DNA from: a virus
DNA: 27,513 bases
Strand: one strand, 5' to 3'
Virus record (IMG/VR): IMGVR_UViG_3300049215_000852
Location: 1-27,513 of that record
The translations under genes were made by a program, and so were the position numbers. A model generated the notes under the pieces. The model did not search any database, was not told the DNA's origin, and worked only from the letters and a program-made list of their open reading frames with translations. Every line of letters starts with the position of its first letter. Position 1 is the first letter of the stretch. This document shows, piece after piece, positions 21,522 to 27,513 of the stretch.

Positions 21522-24089
21522 ATGACCGCGTGCAACGGCCGGCCGTTCCCACCTGTGCCGCCGCCCGCCACGGATGACGCACTGGCGACAGCGAGCTGGG
21601 CGTTGGCTTGCGGCTTGTGGCCGGTCCCAATCACCCCGATCGATGACTCCACGGCGAACAGCCCGGGCAAGCAGCCGATCGGCAAGGCGTGGGGTGCGGA
21701 GCGGCCGAGCGAATCGTCGCTCACGACGACGTTCCGTCGGAATCCGGGCGCTGGAGTGGGCCTGGTGCTTGGCGCGGCTGGGCTGGTCATCGACCTGGAC
21801 GTGGACGACCCGGCGGAAGCCGAAGCGACGCTCGCCCGACTGTTCCCCGGCGGCATCCCCGCGACGATGGGATGGCAGGCGAATAAGGGCGGCCACATGT
21901 TGTTTCGCTATGACCCGCGTCTGGCTGGGTTGGGCGCGATCGTCAAGGGAGTCCGGGACGGCGCGACCGGCAAGGTGGGCGGCAACCCGTGGTATCTCGG
22001 GATCGAACTGCGTCTGGGCGCGGAGCCGGGCGAGTCCAAACAGCTACAGAGCGTGGCCCCGCCTAGCCTGAAGGCCGATGGTTCGCCCCGCGCGTGGAAC
22101 GGTTCCGCCGAGATCATGCCGTTGCCCGAGTCGGTATTCGCCGATTTGGAGAAACACGGGCGCGAGCGGGTGAAGCCGCCAGCGCGCACGGGGACCGCCA
22201 GCACGCGCCATCAGCGACCCACGAGCGTTGGCGCCACAAGCTATGCCCGCGCGGCACTCAATCGCGAGGTGGAAGCCGTCGCGGCCGCGCCCAATGGATC
22301 GCGCAATGGGACGTTGAACAGTGCCGCGTTCTCGCTCGGGCAACTGGTCGGAGCGAACGCCCTGGACCTGGGCGACGTCGAGAGCGCCCTGACCGACGCG
22401 GCTCGCTCGGCGGGCCTGACCGACGCCGAGACCGCAGCGACGCTCGCGAGCGGGCTGTCCGCTGGTTTGGCGTCGCCGCGCGACCTGGCAGGGATCGGAG
22501 CGCGATCGAGGAACGGGCACGCGCCCCACGATGGGCACGCCCGGAATGGGCCGACGGAAAGTAACGGAGCGGACAGCGAGCGCCCGGAGATCGTCGTCAG
22601 TGAAGCCGCCAACGATCCGCATCGGCTCGCCCGGCTCTTTCTCGCTGCCCAGTGCAGCCACCCCGATGGGCTCACGCTGCGGTCTTGGCGGGGCGAGTGG
22701 GTCGAGTGGCAAGGGTCTTACCGACCCGTTCCGGCCGGGGACCTGCGCGCACGGCTCGCGGCGGTCGTCAAGGCCGAGTTCGACCGGCTCAATGTGAGCG
22801 AGACCGCGATCTGGGAGCGCGCGGGGGACGACAAGCTGAAACCGCGTCCGACGGCTTACAAGGTGACGCGGAGCCTGATCGCCGACACACTCCAGGCGCT
22901 GGCGAGCATCACGCTCGTTCCGAGCGCGACCGATCAACCCGTCTGGCTGGACGGCGAATCGCGATTCCCCACCGCCGAGGTCCTCGTGGCACCGAACGCG
23001 ATCATCCACCTGCCGACGTGGGTCGAGCGGCGCCCCGAAGCGGCGATCATGCCGCCGACGCCCCGCTTCTTTGCCCCGAGCATGCTGGATTATGAGTTCG
23101 ACCTGAACGCGCTGGAACCAACCGAGTGGTTGCGGTTTCTCGGTGCCCGCCCGATCACTTCGGCAAGCAGGGTGCGCTATCAGCTATGGTCCGATCCTGA
23201 AGACGTCGATTGCATCAACACGTTGCAGGAGTTCTTCGGCTATTGCTTATTGCCCGACACCCGGCAACAGAAGATTCTCGGGCTTTTCGGTCCGAAGCGG
23301 TCCGGAAAAGGGACGGTCGCGCGCGTGCTGGCCGCGCTCGTAGGGCAAGCGAACGTCGCGAACCCGACGCTGTCGAGTCTCGGGACGAATTTCGGGCTGG
23401 CACCGCTGCTCGCCAAACTGGTCGCGATCATTACGGACGCTCGCTTGAGCGGTCGGAGCGACGTCGCCCAAGTAGTCGAGTCCCTGCTCTCGATAAGCGG
23501 CGAAGACAGCAGGACGGTCGACCGGAAGCACCTGCCGCCGATCACGGTCAAGCTGCCGGTCCGGTTCGTCGTCATCGCGAACGAACTGCCCCGCATCGCC
23601 GACGCTTCGGGCGCCCTGGCGGGGCGCATGCTCATCCTGCCGATGAGCCGAAGCTTCTTCGGTCAGGAGGACCCCACTCTCACCGACGTTTTCTTGACCG
23701 AACTGCCAGGGGTTTTGTTGTGGGCGATCGAGGGATGGCGTCGACTCCGTGAGCGCGGTTACTTCGTCCAACCCAAGGCCGGTAAGTCGCTGGTTGAGAC
23801 GTTCGAGGAGATGTCGAGCCCCATCGGTAGCTTTGTCGCCGAGTGCTGCAAGGTCGAGCCCGACGCTTCGGTGCTCGTGGACGACCTGTTCCGTTCCTGG
23901 AAAACGTGGTGCGAGCGCCGGAACCGCAAGGACGCGGGCGACATCGCTCTGTTCGGGCGGAACCTGCGATCCGTGCTGCCGGCCCTGCAAACCAAGTCGG
24001 TGCGCGGCCGTGACGGCTGGGCGCGGGAGTTCCGGGGCATCCGGGAGCGAGAGCCGGGCGAGACCCCCGACGGGGTGGCGAGCCAATGA
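21522..24089 (+). CDS. Primase-polymerase / SF3 helicase replication protein
   Basis: An 855-residue replication initiator. The N-terminal archaeo-eukaryotic prim-pol domain (about 20-205) includes K-Q-P-I-G-K-A-W, the metal-binding pair in V-I-D-L-D-V-D-D (D91, D93), N-K-G-G-H-M-L-F with H125, and an S-V-A-P-P-S motif. Residues about 210-560 form a linker and D5_N-like region. The C-terminal superfamily 3 helicase has Walker A G-P-K-R-S-G-K-G-T (590-598), A-I-I-T-D-A-R-L as Walker B-like, and R-F-V-V-I-A-N-E-L-P-R followed by L-A-G-R-M-L-I-L-P (sensor and arginine finger region). This is the P4-alpha/phage-plasmid primase architecture. It should start and drive replication at the adjacent iteron origin. 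Confidence 0.93.
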   Translation: MTACNGRPFPPVPPPATDDALATASWALACGLWPVPITPIDDSTANSPGKQPIGKAWGAERPSESSLTTTFRRNPGAGVGLVLGAAGLVIDLDVDDPAEAEATLARLFPGGIPATMGWQANKGGHMLFRYDPRLAGLGAIVKGVRDGATGKVGGNPWYLGIELRLGAEPGESKQLQSVAPPSLKADGSPRAWNGSAEIMPLPESVFADLEKHGRERVKPPARTGTASTRHQRPTSVGATSYARAALNREVEAVAAAPNGSRNGTLNSAAFSLGQLVGANALDLGDVESALTDAARSAGLTDAETAATLASGLSAGLASPRDLAGIGARSRNGHAPHDGHARNGPTESNGADSERPEIVVSEAANDPHRLARLFLAAQCSHPDGLTLRSWRGEWVEWQGSYRPVPAGDLRARLAAVVKAEFDRLNVSETAIWERAGDDKLKPRPTAYKVTRSLIADTLQALASITLVPSATDQPVWLDGESRFPTAEVLVAPNAIIHLPTWVERRPEAAIMPPTPRFFAPSMLDYEFDLNALEPTEWLRFLGARPITSASRVRYQLWSDPEDVDCINTLQEFFGYCLLPDTRQQKILGLFGPKRSGKGTVARVLAALVGQANVANPTLSSLGTNFGLAPLLAKLVAIITDARLSGRSDVAQVVESLLSISGEDSRTVDRKHLPPITVKLPVRFVVIANELPRIADASGALAGRMLILPMSRSFFGQEDPTLTDVFLTELPGVLLWAIEGWRRLRERGYFVQPKAGKSLVETFEEMSSPIGSFVAECCKVEPDASVLVDDLFRSWKTWCERRNRKDAGDIALFGRNLRSVLPALQTKSVRGRDGWAREFRGIREREPGETPDGVASQ

Positions 24090-24092
24090 TCG

Positions 24093-24466
24093 TGTGGCGC
24101 GACGTGGCGCGGTGTGGCGCGATGGAATCAGCCTCCCGCCACGACGCAAGTCGTTACCGCTGACCAGCAAAAGACGCCTGTGGCGCGGTGTGGCGCGATG
24201 TTTCTTACTTATTGCATGAAGCAGGAAACAAGAAAGTAGTGAACAAAAAGAATGAGCGCAAATCGTATGGACTGCAAAGAGGTGGGATCGCGCCACACGC
24301 GCCACAACAGCGCTCCGCAATGGGGGCCGCGATGGCTGGCCGAAGCGAGCCGGGTGCCTGTTTTTCAGGCTCAAACACCACACGAGCCCGTGGGCGACTC
24401 GCCCGTGGCGGGGTCGGCCGACATCGCGCCACACATCGCGCCACAACTGGGCGACATCGCGCCACA
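24093..24466. repeat. Iteron arrays in opposite orientation around an AT-rich island, candidate origin of replication
   Basis: The unit is TGTGGCGCGATG. Direct copies: 24093-24102, 24104-24112, 24113-24124 (perfect), 24179-24188 and 24189-24200 (perfect), often 10 bp apart. Inverted copies (CATCGCGCCACA): 24286-24297 (11 of 12), 24298-24306 (partial), 24422-24433, 24434-24445 and 24455-24466 (all perfect). Between the two arrays, at about 24199-24280, is an unusually A/T-rich stretch with short A- and T-runs. The primase-helicase gene ends just before it. Iterons flanking an AT-rich unwinding element next to the initiator gene is classical origin layout. Part of the right array is coding (D-I-A-P-H-I-A-P-Q). 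Confidence 0.78.
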
Positions 24467-24749
24467 ACTGAGCCCCGAGCGCCGGCCGTGGCCCCCGCGC
24501 GACGAACAGCTCGCCGACTGGCCCGCCCCGTGGCGTGAAGCGTGGGGAAGGCGCACGAACGAGCTGATCGACCAAGGGCGCGATTGGCGGTCCGCCGAGT
24601 CGGCCGCGTTCGCCGAGATGCTCGCGAGGATCGAAGCCGGCGACCCGTCCCCTGAGCCCTTGCGCGAGCCCGTCGCCGACGTTCCTGAGCCCACCCCAAG
24701 CTGGTCAACGCTGCCCTTACGATTCGGAGGTGGCGAACGTGTGGCGTAA
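24252..24749 (+). CDS. Hypothetical protein overlapping the right iteron array
   Basis: A 165-residue frame. The N-terminal half contains residues translated from the iterons (D-I-A-P-H-I-A-P-Q-L-G-D-I-A-P-Q-L) and looks low in structure. The C-terminal half has P-W-R-E-A-W-G-R-R-T-N-E-L, R-D-W-R-S-A-E-S-A-A-F-A-E-M-L, an amphipathic pattern I have seen in short planctomycete mobile-element proteins. The ATG at 24252 has no clear binding site and lies in the AT-rich part, so the true start may be further in. It overlaps the next gene by 11 bases. Function unknown. Confidence 0.55.
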   Translation: MSANRMDCKEVGSRHTRHNSAPQWGPRWLAEASRVPVFQAQTPHEPVGDSPVAGSADIAPHIAPQLGDIAPQLSPERRPWPPRDEQLADWPAPWREAWGRRTNELIDQGRDWRSAESAAFAEMLARIEAGDPSPEPLREPVADVPEPTPSWSTLPLRFGGGERVA

Positions 24750-25158
24750 TCCTCGCTATCCACAACCCGAGCCCCCGCGCCCGGCCGCCGAGAGCGGCGA
24801 GCGCCTTTTGACGATCGAACGCGGTCGCGACACCGAGTTCCGCGTTTGCCTGTCGACGTTCCAGGGCAAGCCGTACGTCAGCTTGCGCGTCTGGCAACTC
24901 GACCCCGACTCGGGCGAATGGTGGCCAGTGAAGGGCAAGGGTTGCAGCGTCCGGCTGAGCGAAGCCGCGCGGCTCGCGGACGCGCTCCGCGCGGTCGCGG
25001 AAGACCGACCGCGCAACCTGAGTGAACCAAGCGCGACTCGCTCGCCATTGAGTGCCCGACGTCCGAAGGCAGCGCCAGCGAGCCCCCCGCCGCGGAGCTG
25101 GGCAGCCAATCTTCCGGCGGGACCGACGTCCGCCGCAGAGTTCAGCGAGTTCGATTGA
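24739..25158 (+). CDS. PC4/p15-like single-strand DNA-binding protein
   Basis: A 139-residue protein from the GTG at 24739, with GGAGG at 24726-24730 spaced 8 bases. A GTG at 24730 overlaps that site and is rejected. Residues about 20-85 have the PC4/transcriptional coactivator p15 pattern: E-F-R-V-C-L-S-T-F-Q-G-K-P-Y-V-S-L-R-V-W, then P-D-S-G-E-W-W-P-V-K-G-K-G-C-S-V and a C-terminal helix E-A-A-R-L-A-D-A-L. This fold binds single-stranded DNA as a dimer. The rest is Pro/Ala/Ser-rich. Next to the origin and primase-helicase it may act as a replication ssDNA-binding protein or transcription modulator. Confidence 0.75.
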   Translation: MWRNPRYPQPEPPRPAAESGERLLTIERGRDTEFRVCLSTFQGKPYVSLRVWQLDPDSGEWWPVKGKGCSVRLSEAARLADALRAVAEDRPRNLSEPSATRSPLSARRPKAAPASPPPRSWAANLPAGPTSAAEFSEFD

Positions 25159-25215
25159 CGTTCAGTATGCAAACGATTCACACGAACTGACGAACCCAAA
25201 CCCGAGGAACCGATC

Positions 25216-25539
25216 ATGATTCAGAGACCAATCCCGAGCATGCCGTCCCGCCCGGACCCCTCGCTGAGCGAGGTGAGCCGCGAGCTGCAATCGCTGGCAC
25301 CGAGACTCCAAGAAATGGCCGCGCTCGCTGACACGCGGGCCGCGAACTACGAGCATCGTGGGAAGCACGGCGACGCTCGCCAAGCCCGTGTCGACGCTGA
25401 GGCTTGTCGACGTGCCGCGGAGCAGGTCCCGAATCGCCGGCTCGAAATGAGCAGGGCCGACCGCCGATCTTCCGACCTGATGGCGGTGGTCGGGCCGTTG
25501 CTCGCCCGACAACGCGACGGCGAGATCATGTTCGTTTGA
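25216..25539 (+). CDS. Small helical hypothetical protein
   Basis: A 107-residue protein with GAGGAA before the ATG. Residues about 16-75 are predicted helical with heptad-like spacing (E-V-S-R-E-L-Q-S-L, R-L-Q-E-M-A-A-L-A, A-R-V-D-A-E-A-C-R-R-A-A-E-Q), so a coiled coil or helical hairpin is likely. No cysteine pair or membrane segment. The 57-base leader before it is less GC-rich and could hold a promoter. Not recognised. Confidence 0.68.
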   Translation: MIQRPIPSMPSRPDPSLSEVSRELQSLAPRLQEMAALADTRAANYEHRGKHGDARQARVDAEACRRAAEQVPNRRLEMSRADRRSSDLMAVVGPLLARQRDGEIMFV

Positions 25540-25565
25540 TGACCCACCCACTTGGAGGCTTCACC

Positions 25566-25760
25566 ATGACCGACCGCACACCGCGCGAGATTCTGCGGGG
25601 TCCGACCGCCCTGAGTCTCGGGCAAGAGTTTCGCCTGCCCGGCGCGCGCCCTTCATCGGAGGGCGCTCCGCGGCGCGACGATCAAGGCCGAATCGCACTG
25701 GCCGATGGCGGGACGATGAAGTTGTCCGGCCCGTCCGAGCGACTGCTTCGCCCCAGTTGA
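25566..25760 (+). CDS. Very small hypothetical protein
   Basis: A 64-residue protein with GGAGG about 8 bases before the ATG at 25566, an almost ideal site that decides this start over longer upstream readings. Composition is polar and Gly/Arg/Pro-rich (T-P-R-E-I-L-R-G-P-T, E-F-R-L-P-G-A-R-P), with no obvious domain. It lies 26 bases after one gene and 10 before the next, in the same operon. Function unknown. Confidence 0.62.
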   Translation: MTDRTPREILRGPTALSLGQEFRLPGARPSSEGAPRRDDQGRIALADGGTMKLSGPSERLLRPS

Positions 25761-25770
25761 GGGAGCCCGC

Positions 25771-26022
25771 ATGGACCCGCACGACGCAGTGTTCAACATC
25801 GTGGTTTGCCGCTGTGTGCCTGCCGTCTTGCGCGCGATCGATGAGCACGACGCGGACGATCGCGCGGACATGCTCTTGCGAGCGTCGCGGTTGATGTTCG
25901 ACGCCGGTTCGTACCTGCTCGGACTGGCCCGGGACCCGCTCGACGACCTGGTGGCCGACGACGCTCCCAATCGCCACCGCCGCCAATTGGGAAAGCGACC
26001 CCGCCGGCCAAAAACGAGGTGA
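25771..26022 (+). CDS. Small hypothetical protein upstream of terS
   Basis: An 83-residue protein with GAGGGAG before the ATG. The first 55 residues are helical (V-P-A-V-L-R-A-I-D-E-H-D-A-D-D-R, M-L-L-R-A-S-R-L-M-F-D-A-G), and the last 15 are strongly basic (R-H-R-R-Q-L-G-K-R-P-R-R-P-K), suggesting nucleic acid contact. It touches the next gene. An accessory packaging or regulatory factor is possible by position only. Confidence 0.65.
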   Translation: MDPHDAVFNIVVCRCVPAVLRAIDEHDADDRADMLLRASRLMFDAGSYLLGLARDPLDDLVADDAPNRHRRQLGKRPRRPKTR

Positions 26023-26024
26023 TC

Positions 26025-26552
26025 GTGGACCCAGAGCTGACGCTCAAGGAACGGCGGTTCGTGGAGTGCTACCTTGGCGAGGCGAGGGGCTGCGCGAGCC
26101 TCGCCGCGAGAATGGCGGGTTACAAGAACGACCACCCCACTGGGTCGCGCCTGCTACGAAAACCTACAGTTCGCGCGGCGATCGCGAGCGAGTTGGACGA
26201 CGCCGCGATGAGCGCCAAAGAGTGCTTGGCGAGGCTCTCCGACGTCGCGCGTGGCGACCTGACTGACTTCCTCGACCTTAGCGGTGATGGGCCGCCCGTG
26301 GTCGACATCAGGAAGGCCCGAAAGCGAGGCCGGTCCCATCTGCTGAAACGGCTAGCCGTAGGCAAGGACGGAGTGCGGCTCGAGCTTCACGACCCTCTCG
26401 CCGCGCTCGCCCTACTTGCACGATTTCATAGGTTGACCGTCGACGCGAGAGAGGAGCCCGTCGATATGGGCAAGGCTCTTGAGCGAGCCCACGAGATCGT
26501 GGCCCGCCGCCGAGCCGAGCGGAACGAATCTCCAACCCACGAACCAAGGTGA
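26025..26552 (+). CDS. Terminase small subunit
   Basis: A 175-residue DNA-recognition subunit of a packaging terminase. The GTG at 26025 has GAGG 5 bases in front. A GTG at 26019 that overlaps the previous stop adds two residues. Residues 1-45 carry the family's helix-turn-helix: L-T-L-K-E-R-R-F-V-E-C-Y-L, A-A-R-M-A-G-Y, S-R-L-L-R-K-P-T-V-R-A-A-I. After it come A-K-E-C-L-A-R-L-S-D-V-A-R-G-D-L-T-D-F, typical of this group, and a C-terminal V-R-L-E-L-H-D-P-L-A-A-L-A-L-L-A-R-F-H segment. No large subunit is seen within the window. In satellites of the PICI type such a protein redirects helper packaging. In a prophage it would precede terL. Confidence 0.88.
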   Translation: MDPELTLKERRFVECYLGEARGCASLAARMAGYKNDHPTGSRLLRKPTVRAAIASELDDAAMSAKECLARLSDVARGDLTDFLDLSGDGPPVVDIRKARKRGRSHLLKRLAVGKDGVRLELHDPLAALALLARFHRLTVDAREEPVDMGKALERAHEIVARRRAERNESPTHEPR

Positions 26553-26556
26553 ACCC

Positions 26557-26682
26557 ATGCCGAAGAACATATCGATCAAGCGACTCACCAACATCCCAGC
26601 GCCTCCGATGCCCAAGCGCGCCGGATCGGCACCAAAGCCGGGGAAGACCACGCCCGGCAAACCCGCCAAGCGGGGTCGGTGA
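26557..26682 (+). CDS. 41-residue basic proline-rich protein
   Basis: The ATG at 26557 follows the terminase stop by four bases with AAGGTGA in front. The product is basic (about ten Lys/Arg), Pro-rich (I-P-A-P-P-M-P-K-R, K-P-G-K-T-T-P-G-K) and surely unstructured. The good binding site and operon position support coding, but no function can be given. It may be a short DNA/RNA-binding tail or only a translated leader. Confidence 0.55.
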   Translation: MPKNISIKRLTNIPAPPMPKRAGSAPKPGKTTPGKPAKRGR

Positions 26683-26745
26683 CGACCCGGCCGTGCGCCC
26701 GTGCTCGTGAGCCACCGATGACCGACCGCCCTGGGATCGCCGACC

Positions 26746-27513
26746 ATGTCCACTGTCACGGCCAACGACGCGGTTGCGGGGCTGCTCGACGTTCTCGCCC
26801 GCGGGCCGGTGCTCGTGCGCGTCGACGCGTTGGCCGGGCTGCTCGACGTGGCCGAGTTTGACGTCGAGCAGATCGTGGCTGAGGCGGTCGAGCGCGGCGT
26901 GGCCGAACTGTGGTCAGAAGCCCCGCCCGGACCGTGCGTGGTGCTCTCGACCAACGAAGCGAACGGGCGCAACCTCGTGATCGTCTCGCCCGCCGACGAC
27001 CCGGCCGCGGGGCGATGGCGCCGGGCCGATGAGTGGGTCCGCGAGCCGCGAGGACGACGCGAGCGAAGGCGGAAGCACAAGGAAACCCCCACCGAAGGGT
27101 TGGACGAGGTCGTCGACCCGCGCGCCCCCGGGCATCTCGAACTGCTCGAACTGCTCGAACTGGCTGAGACTGCGCGACTCGCCGCGCAGGATCGGGGCCG
27201 CCGCGCGTCGCGGGAACGCACGCTCGATGCGCTGGCCAAATCCGTGCTGACGCTGATCGGCTTGCGGCACGCGTGGTCAGCCCGCCCAAGGAAGCCGGGC
27301 GAGCCCTGTCCCGGCTGCGGTGGGCGACCGCTCGCGGTCTGGGAAGTCTGCCTGGACCTGTGGTGCGGCCGCGCCGGGTTCGACCATTTGCTCGGGCCGC
27401 TGCCGCGCGTACGGACCGCGTTGCCGACCCCGGACGGGCTGGCCGGCGGGAAGGGGCGGGCGAGCGGCAAGGCGAAGAGTAACGGCAAGGCGAGCCGACA
27501 CACGCCCCGCTGA
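26746..27513 (+). CDS. Hypothetical protein with helical repeats and a C-terminal cysteine motif
   Basis: A 255-residue protein ending exactly at the window edge. Residues 1-60 are helical with a repeated L-L-D-V (A-G-L-L-D-V-L-A, A-G-L-L-D-V-A-E), which may be a winged-helix-like start. Residues about 98-115 are very basic. Residues 127-137 repeat H-L-E-L-L-E-L-L-E-L-A. Residues about 182-208 carry C-P-G-C-G-G-R-P-L followed by C-L-D-L-W-C-G, consistent with a zinc ribbon. The C-terminal 25 residues are Gly/Lys/Ser-rich. It follows terS in the operon. A packaging-module or regulatory role is possible. I do not recognise the family. Confidence 0.6.
   Translation: MSTVTANDAVAGLLDVLARGPVLVRVDALAGLLDVAEFDVEQIVAEAVERGVAELWSEAPPGPCVVLSTNEANGRNLVIVSPADDPAAGRWRRADEWVREPRGRRERRRKHKETPTEGLDEVVDPRAPGHLELLELLELAETARLAAQDRGRRASRERTLDALAKSVLTLIGLRHAWSARPRKPGEPCPGCGGRPLAVWEVCLDLWCGRAGFDHLLGPLPRVRTALPTPDGLAGGKGRASGKAKSNGKASRHTPR

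Larger units (their letters stand above)
18663..27513. mobile_element. Second integrative element (satellite/PICI-like or early half of another prophage)
   Basis: It begins at the tRNA core with its own integrase. It continues with a regulator-like gene, DUF1580-like gene, primase-helicase, iteron origin, PC4-like protein, small genes and terminase small subunit, all on the + strand. No capsid, portal or tail gene is seen up to the right edge. Codon choice differs from the left prophage (more CTG for leucine by eye). The right end is not in the window. Confidence 0.75.

Noticed and set aside
24086-24163. 25-codon + strand frame starting inside the primase stop
   Set aside because: It is made almost entirely of iteron sequence (V-W-R-D-V-A-R-C-G-A-M), has no ribosome binding site, and is better explained as origin DNA.
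24093-24466. CRISPR array
   Set aside because: The repeats are 8-12 bp, partly tandem without spacers and present in both orientations. That is not CRISPR architecture, and no cas gene is present.
23247-24575. Minus-strand 442-codon frame opposite the primase-helicase and iterons
   Set aside because: It lies opposite a gene with clear domains. The repeated L-W-R-D-V residues come from the iterons and the rest is Arg-rich shadow sequence.

Overview
The window is about two-thirds G+C. Several protein families here are ones I associate with Planctomycetes: a tyrosine integrase with a long basic insertion before its catalytic H-x-x-R, a DUF1580-like protein, a PC4/p15-like protein and a winged-helix regulator of a recognisable planctomycete type. 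A member of the Gemmataceae or Isosphaeraceae is my best guess, from protein style rather than a marker gene. Nearly everything in the window belongs to mobile elements, and I see no ordinary chromosomal gene.

Left region (1 to about 18.7 kb): the structural and lysogeny modules of a siphovirus-type prophage. All structural genes are on the + strand and most touch or overlap. The order is a small beta-rich protein, HK97-type portal, prohead protease, major capsid protein, a small head protein, head-tail connector, head closure protein, a small beta protein, a 1187-residue beta-helix tail spike, a DUF3168-like tail completion protein, two tandem copies of the tail tube gene, tail assembly chaperone G with a -1 frameshift extension T, tape measure, and four genes of the tail tip/3' module. 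A 342-bp GC-rich gap with a minus-strand terminator follows, then a lysogeny-type cluster: two coupled minus-strand genes, a divergent small gene with a palindromic operator candidate, and a minus-strand tyrosine integrase. Both terminase genes and a recognisable lysis cassette are missing from the window. The terminases probably lie just to the left.

Junction (18.5 to 18.8 kb): two tyrosine integrases point away from each other. Between them is the 3' part of a tRNA, reading as tRNA-Ala(CGC) from the anticodon loop to the discriminator base, with no 5' half. This is what is expected where one element sits between the complete tRNA and the attachment core, with a second element directly behind it.

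Right region (18.7 to 27.5 kb): a second element with visibly different codon choice (more CTG, where the left element favours CTC). The order is integrase, winged-helix-like protein, DUF1580-like protein, primase-polymerase/SF3 helicase, a candidate replication origin, a PC4-like ssDNA-binding protein, four small unknown or weakly characterised genes, a terminase small subunit, a 41-codon gene and a 255-residue protein with a possible zinc site. The origin candidate has five direct iterons, an AT-rich island and five inverted iterons. Integrase, regulator, primase-helicase, origin and terS in this order resembles a phage-inducible chromosomal island (phage satellite). It would also fit the early half of a second prophage whose large terminase and capsid genes lie beyond the right edge. 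The window cannot decide between the two.

The observations I rate highest are the satellite-like second element sharing a tRNA site with a capsid-bearing prophage, the inverted iteron arrays around an AT-rich core, the programmed frameshift with a matching downstream stem, and the duplicated tail tube gene.
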